Below are positions 8,137 through 11,326 of a stretch of 11,326 nt of DNA, one piece after another. The DNA is from Hamiltosporidium magnivora (Eukaryota; Microsporidia; Dubosqiidae): the NCBI GenBank assembly GCA_004325065.1, contig PITI01000513.1:1-11326 (forward strand). Reading direction: 5' to 3'. The notes under the pieces are model-generated. The model had not been told where the DNA came from. It ran no database searches and saw only the letters and a list, made by a program, of their open reading frames with translations. Positions within the stretch are counted from its first letter, which is position 1. Every line of letters begins with the position of its first letter. Both the position numbers and the translations under genes were made by a program.

Positions 8137-9795
8137 TTAATAGAATACTTTATTGATTGAAGAAATAATATTTTCTGTGTTTTTAAGTGAAAATTCATCA
8201 TATGGATCGAAAATTTCAATCTTTTCTGTATTCATAATTTTACAAAATAAGTATTGAATAGGCTTGTAATAATGTCTACTAAGAACTTGAAGTACAAAAT
8301 TATCATAAAGTATTTCATTACCAAATTTTTCTACAATAACTGCTAGAATAATTAAAATAGATAGAATCATCCTAATATCGCCATTCATAACAATATATTT
8401 CAAACTGTTTATCATAACTTTTTTTCTGATTTTAATATCATTTTCATTCAAAAGAAAATTCAGTAATATATTAAGAATTTCAGGTACTTTTTCATAATTA
8501 TTTATGATATTATTTCTAAAAACCATTGTAAAATATTCGCCTAGTTTTTTACTTTTTGTTTTATATAAAATATGAATTAAATTTTTGATTGAATTACAAT
8601 TTGAAAGTGATATTTCTAAAATACAATCATCTTCTAAATCACTGTTTTCAAAATCTTTTTCTATTTTCTCATAGATTTCTATTCCCGTATTTATATAACA
8701 GCTGAATAGTTCCAATTTCTCTGTTTTATAGGTTGAGATTTCAGAAAATATAATATTTAAAATCTTTCTGATTATGATACCTTCTTGTTCGTCGAATTTT
8801 AAATTTCTTATAATCTTTAATATTTTAACTCTTGCTTTTAAAACAGTATCACGTGAAAAATACTCATAAATTTCATTTAAAATTTTATTTCGATTTTCTT
8901 TATTTTTATTCATTTTTACCAATTCTGTTAATTTATAACAAACAAAATGGGAAACTATTTTTTTACCACCAATTTTGTTAACAAAAATCTTTATAAGCCC
9001 ATCAACATGTATTTCATTTGTTAAAAGTTCATATACGATTTTAATGATTGAATTACTTATAAATTCATTTTTTAATCCTTTTTCTAAAATTTTGAAAAAT
9101 TTATTTGAATATTCTGTATTTTGTTGGAATAAGTTTTTATTTGAAATCAGTAAGTCTTTAAAATTCTTTATAACATACAAAATTATGCTATGTCTTTCAT
9201 TTTCGCAAAATTCAAATAATTTTTGTAAATTTTCTTTATTATTTCCTCTGTTTTGAGTTATTAAAAGTGTCAGAAGATCTATTTTATTCTTGATAGTCCC
9301 TCTTTTAAGAATTTCCTTTTCTACTGAAGTTATATTCTTGAGTGATTTTTCCACTGTTTTATCATAATTTATTTTTGTAATCGACTGATCTTTAATCATA
9401 AAATTGTTTTTACTTTCATAGTTGATTCTTTTGATTTCTTTGTTTGAATTGTCATTTAATTTTTTAAATTTTGAGTTTTTCGAAATATCTTTTTTATTTT
9501 TAAAAATTTTATTTGAGATTTCATTTGTTTTATTTCTTATTTTATTCTTTTGAATTTTGTTTTTTTTAAGTTTTGAGTTCTTTAATTCTTTTTTTTCTGT
9601 GTCGTTAATCTTAAAACGTTTCACTGTTTTATTTTTCAATATTTTTTCTTTCTCATCAGTTTTCTTATTTAAAACACGAATTCTAGTTTTTGAATCCTTT
9701 TTCTCATTTAAATCGGATTCATTATTACGTTTAGACAATATTTTTATATCTGCATGTTTAACCGACATGGGATGAAAACAATGGAATCTATTCAT
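8137..9795 (-). CDS. MAK21/NOC1-like ribosome biogenesis protein
   Basis: This 552-residue protein probably belongs to the MAK21/NOC1/CEBPZ (CBF domain) family, which helps assemble and move pre-60S ribosomal particles in the nucleolus. Residues 20-125 are a lysine/asparagine-rich basic tail. Residues 158-180 (VEKEILKRGTIKNKIDLLTLLI) match the family's conserved block of the form GT-x-x-DKI-x-x-L-x-LL, followed by leucine-rich helical repeats (185-490). Near the C-terminus, LSRHYYKPIQYLFCKI (505-520) and FDPYDEFSLKN (529-539) fit the family's H-x-x-P-x-x-x-x-A segment and the DP-x-x-DF-x-L motif that follows it. It is about half the length of the yeast protein, a usual degree of reduction in microsporidia. 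The first ATG gives MNRFHCFHPM; the second Met, at residue 10 (MSVKHADIKIL), may be the real start. There is no frameshift. NOC3 or another HEAT-repeat assembly factor is the alternative. Confidence 0.6.
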   Translation of the reverse strand: MNRFHCFHPMSVKHADIKILSKRNNESDLNEKKDSKTRIRVLNKKTDEKEKILKNKTVKRFKINDTEKKELKNSKLKKNKIQKNKIRNKTNEISNKIFKNKKDISKNSKFKKLNDNSNKEIKRINYESKNNFMIKDQSITKINYDKTVEKSLKNITSVEKEILKRGTIKNKIDLLTLLITQNRGNNKENLQKLFEFCENERHSIILYVIKNFKDLLISNKNLFQQNTEYSNKFFKILEKGLKNEFISNSIIKIVYELLTNEIHVDGLIKIFVNKIGGKKIVSHFVCYKLTELVKMNKNKENRNKILNEIYEYFSRDTVLKARVKILKIIRNLKFDEQEGIIIRKILNIIFSEISTYKTEKLELFSCYINTGIEIYEKIEKDFENSDLEDDCILEISLSNCNSIKNLIHILYKTKSKKLGEYFTMVFRNNIINNYEKVPEILNILLNFLLNENDIKIRKKVMINSLKYIVMNGDIRMILSILIILAVIVEKFGNEILYDNFVLQVLSRHYYKPIQYLFCKIMNTEKIEIFDPYDEFSLKNTENIISSINKVFY

Positions 9796-9807
9796 AATTT
9801 ATATTCT

Positions 9808-9814
9808 ATTTATA
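9808..9814 (-). promoter_or_regulatory. Possible TATA-like element
   Basis: TATAAAT on the minus strand lies about 13-19 bases before the ATG of the MAK21-like gene. Short leaders are common in microsporidia, but the surrounding sequence is almost all A and T, so this match is weak. Confidence 0.2.
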
Positions 9815-9936
9815 AATTAATTACGTAAAAAAATAGAAAAATATTTAAGCATTTAAAACACAAATATATAGATTTATAAAAGTTTTTATAAAATAAATTT
9901 TAAATTTTTATAGAAATTATAGTTGAAACTCATAAG

Positions 9937-10071
9937 AAATATTCTGAATATTTCAAGTTTTAGTATCATTAAATTCTTAAATTTTATTTGATAGCTATTG
10001 AAATAATAGTTTAAAGTCAAGTAAATATTCTGAATATTTCAAGTTTTTGATCATTAAATTCTTAAATTTTT
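9937..10071 (+). repeat. Pair of imperfect 48-base direct repeats
   Basis: AAATATTCTGAATATTTCAA followed by GTTTT and a stretch ending TCATTAAATTCTTAAATTTT occurs at 9937-9985 and again at 10023-10071, about 86 bases apart. The two differ by a couple of bases in the middle. Each unit contains AATATTC-T-GAATATT, a 7-bp palindrome with a one-base centre. They lie about 140 and 230 bases upstream of the MAK21-like ATG. They may be a local duplication or a paired regulatory site. Confidence 0.7.
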
Positions 10072-10970
10072 CGATATTGGTTTTACCAGTCAATTATACA
10101 AGTTGTGCTGCTTCAAATTATATGTATAACCCGTATTTGAATATATTAAATTACATTTCTTCTAAAAACGAAATGAAACATAAAATATATTCATATTTTA
10201 ATTATTCCAATTTCTAATTTAAATTAAGAAACGGGCAAATACACAAATATTTCAAAAAAATCTACTTGTATGTAATATATATCATTTATTTAATATTTTG
10301 TTTTTTTAGATTTTTAATTTCAAAGTATAAAAATAAAGAAAAAATATAAATACAAAAAAAGACACTAAACTGTTTATTTTATACAATTCTATATGGAATG
10401 CACTGATTATGTCGATTATTAAGTGTAATTAAATTGTTTTTAAAATTTATAAATTCTATGTTTGAACTTTCCAAAATCTTTGATTCTGTTTTTAATATCA
10501 TTTAAAACAATTTTTCCTAGATTTCTGAATAAATTTTTGCAATTTAAATTTTAAAATATATTTTTTTCTGAAAGTTTTCAATTTTTATTATATCTGCAGC
10601 TTTCAAATTTAATCTAAAAAAATATGTATTTCTAAAAAAAGTGTTTTTACAATCATCTTACTGCCGCAAATATATATTAAATGCGCTTTTTGAAAAACTA
10701 TACATATTTATAAATATATTTTATTTGCATATACTAAGCTTAATTTTTTTAAAAAAAATTTCTAACCTTTAAGTAGCTCTGAAATATTTGAATTGCTTTA
10801 ATGATCGTCATTTATTTAAAATTTCTAACTTTTACCTTATATTAGCAATTAAATAGTCTAACTAAGTCCATAAAAAAGTTTAAATACCAATATTCTTTCT
10901 ATCTAATATGACTAAAAAATTATTTAACAATAATTCATTCAAATTCCATAACAATATACGATTTTATTTC
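10072..10970. other. AT-rich intergenic stretch
   Basis: No open frame above chance length, no RNA-like fold and no further clear repeat is seen on either strand. Confidence 0.5.
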
Positions 10971-11326
10971 ATTTAAAAATATCACATCTTTTTAAAACAG
11001 TGGCAAGTGTTATATTTTTTTTCATGACATTAACGCAGTTCTAGGTTTAACATAAATGACTGCTACCCTAATACTCCATCAGTACCCCTTGCGATACCTA
11101 CGTCCCAAAGCCTTTCATCTACCAGGTGTGTAAAACCTAATTAATAGGCGAGGCAGTTGCCCGGAGTTCGTTAATGTCCGTTGCATGGAGTGTGATCGAA
11201 GGCCGAAGCCCCCCCTGGGCTCCCCCAAGACTATGCAGCATTCCCACTTACTCTACACTTTCTGAACCCAATAAACTTCTAGCTAAGATATATTTCAGAG
11301 ATTTACATGGGGTCCACCTAGACAGT
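10971..11326 (-). repeat. GC-rich dispersed element, young copy C (cut by edge)
   Basis: The reverse complement matches 207-562 over 356 bases with about 15-20 differences by eye. Most are C/T or G/A changes, plus small compensating gaps near 11084-11092. The copy runs off the right edge at the position matching 207, so about 200 or more further bases of the element lie outside. Its inner end, near 10971, matches the point where copy A ends, which fixes one true boundary of the element. The TTCG-capped stem is identical to copy A. The long-range stem carries one C-A mismatch relative to copy A. Confidence 0.85.

Noticed and set aside
8975..9775. Two plus-strand open frames of 93 and 72 codons
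   Set aside because: Both are antisense shadows of the MAK21-like gene, rich in Phe and Ser from reverse-read lysine and asparagine codons.

Overview
The window is very AT-rich eukaryotic DNA. It has two compact intronless genes, short intergenic AT tracts, decayed gene remnants and a repeated GC-richer element. The strongest gene calls are a forkhead-type winged-helix protein and a shortened MAK21/NOC1-like ribosome-biogenesis protein. Together with a decayed leucine-rich-repeat (LRR) gene, this fits a gene-poor, AT-rich microsporidian genome, for example a Hamiltosporidium- or Nosema/Vairimorpha-like species. The lineage is inferred from composition and gene style; no rRNA or marker gene here proves it.

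Layout. Positions 1-562 hold a plus-strand copy of a GC-rich repeat. A tail-to-tail, much older inverted copy follows from 601 to about 1000. Positions 1362-3623 (minus) are one LRR-type gene broken by four in-frame stops and at least three frame changes. Positions 4290-5230 hold two further coding remnants on opposite strands. The intact forkhead gene lies at 5878-6423 (plus). Positions 6722-6968 (minus) are another small remnant, and a third, strongly AT-drifted copy of the repeat abuts it at 6985-7535 (plus). The intact MAK21-like gene is at 8137-9795 (minus), convergent with the forkhead gene. Two imperfect 48-base direct repeats lie upstream of it at 9937-10071. A fourth, young, inverted copy of the repeat runs from 10971 off the right edge.

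The repeat is the most unusual content. Its two young copies face each other across the window, matching 207-562 with 10971-11326 at equal length (356 bases) and about 95% identity by eye. It carries no conserved open frame. Instead it can form hairpins and a long-range stem, and some paired positions change in step between the young copy and the old copy at 6985-7535. It may be the end of a larger mobile element or a dispersed structured RNA gene; I do not recognise the family.

The two intact genes have no evident shared pathway: one is a putative transcription factor, the other a 60S ribosome assembly factor. The rest of the window reads as a graveyard of decayed genes and repeats between housekeeping genes, as expected of accessory DNA in an expanded microsporidian genome.
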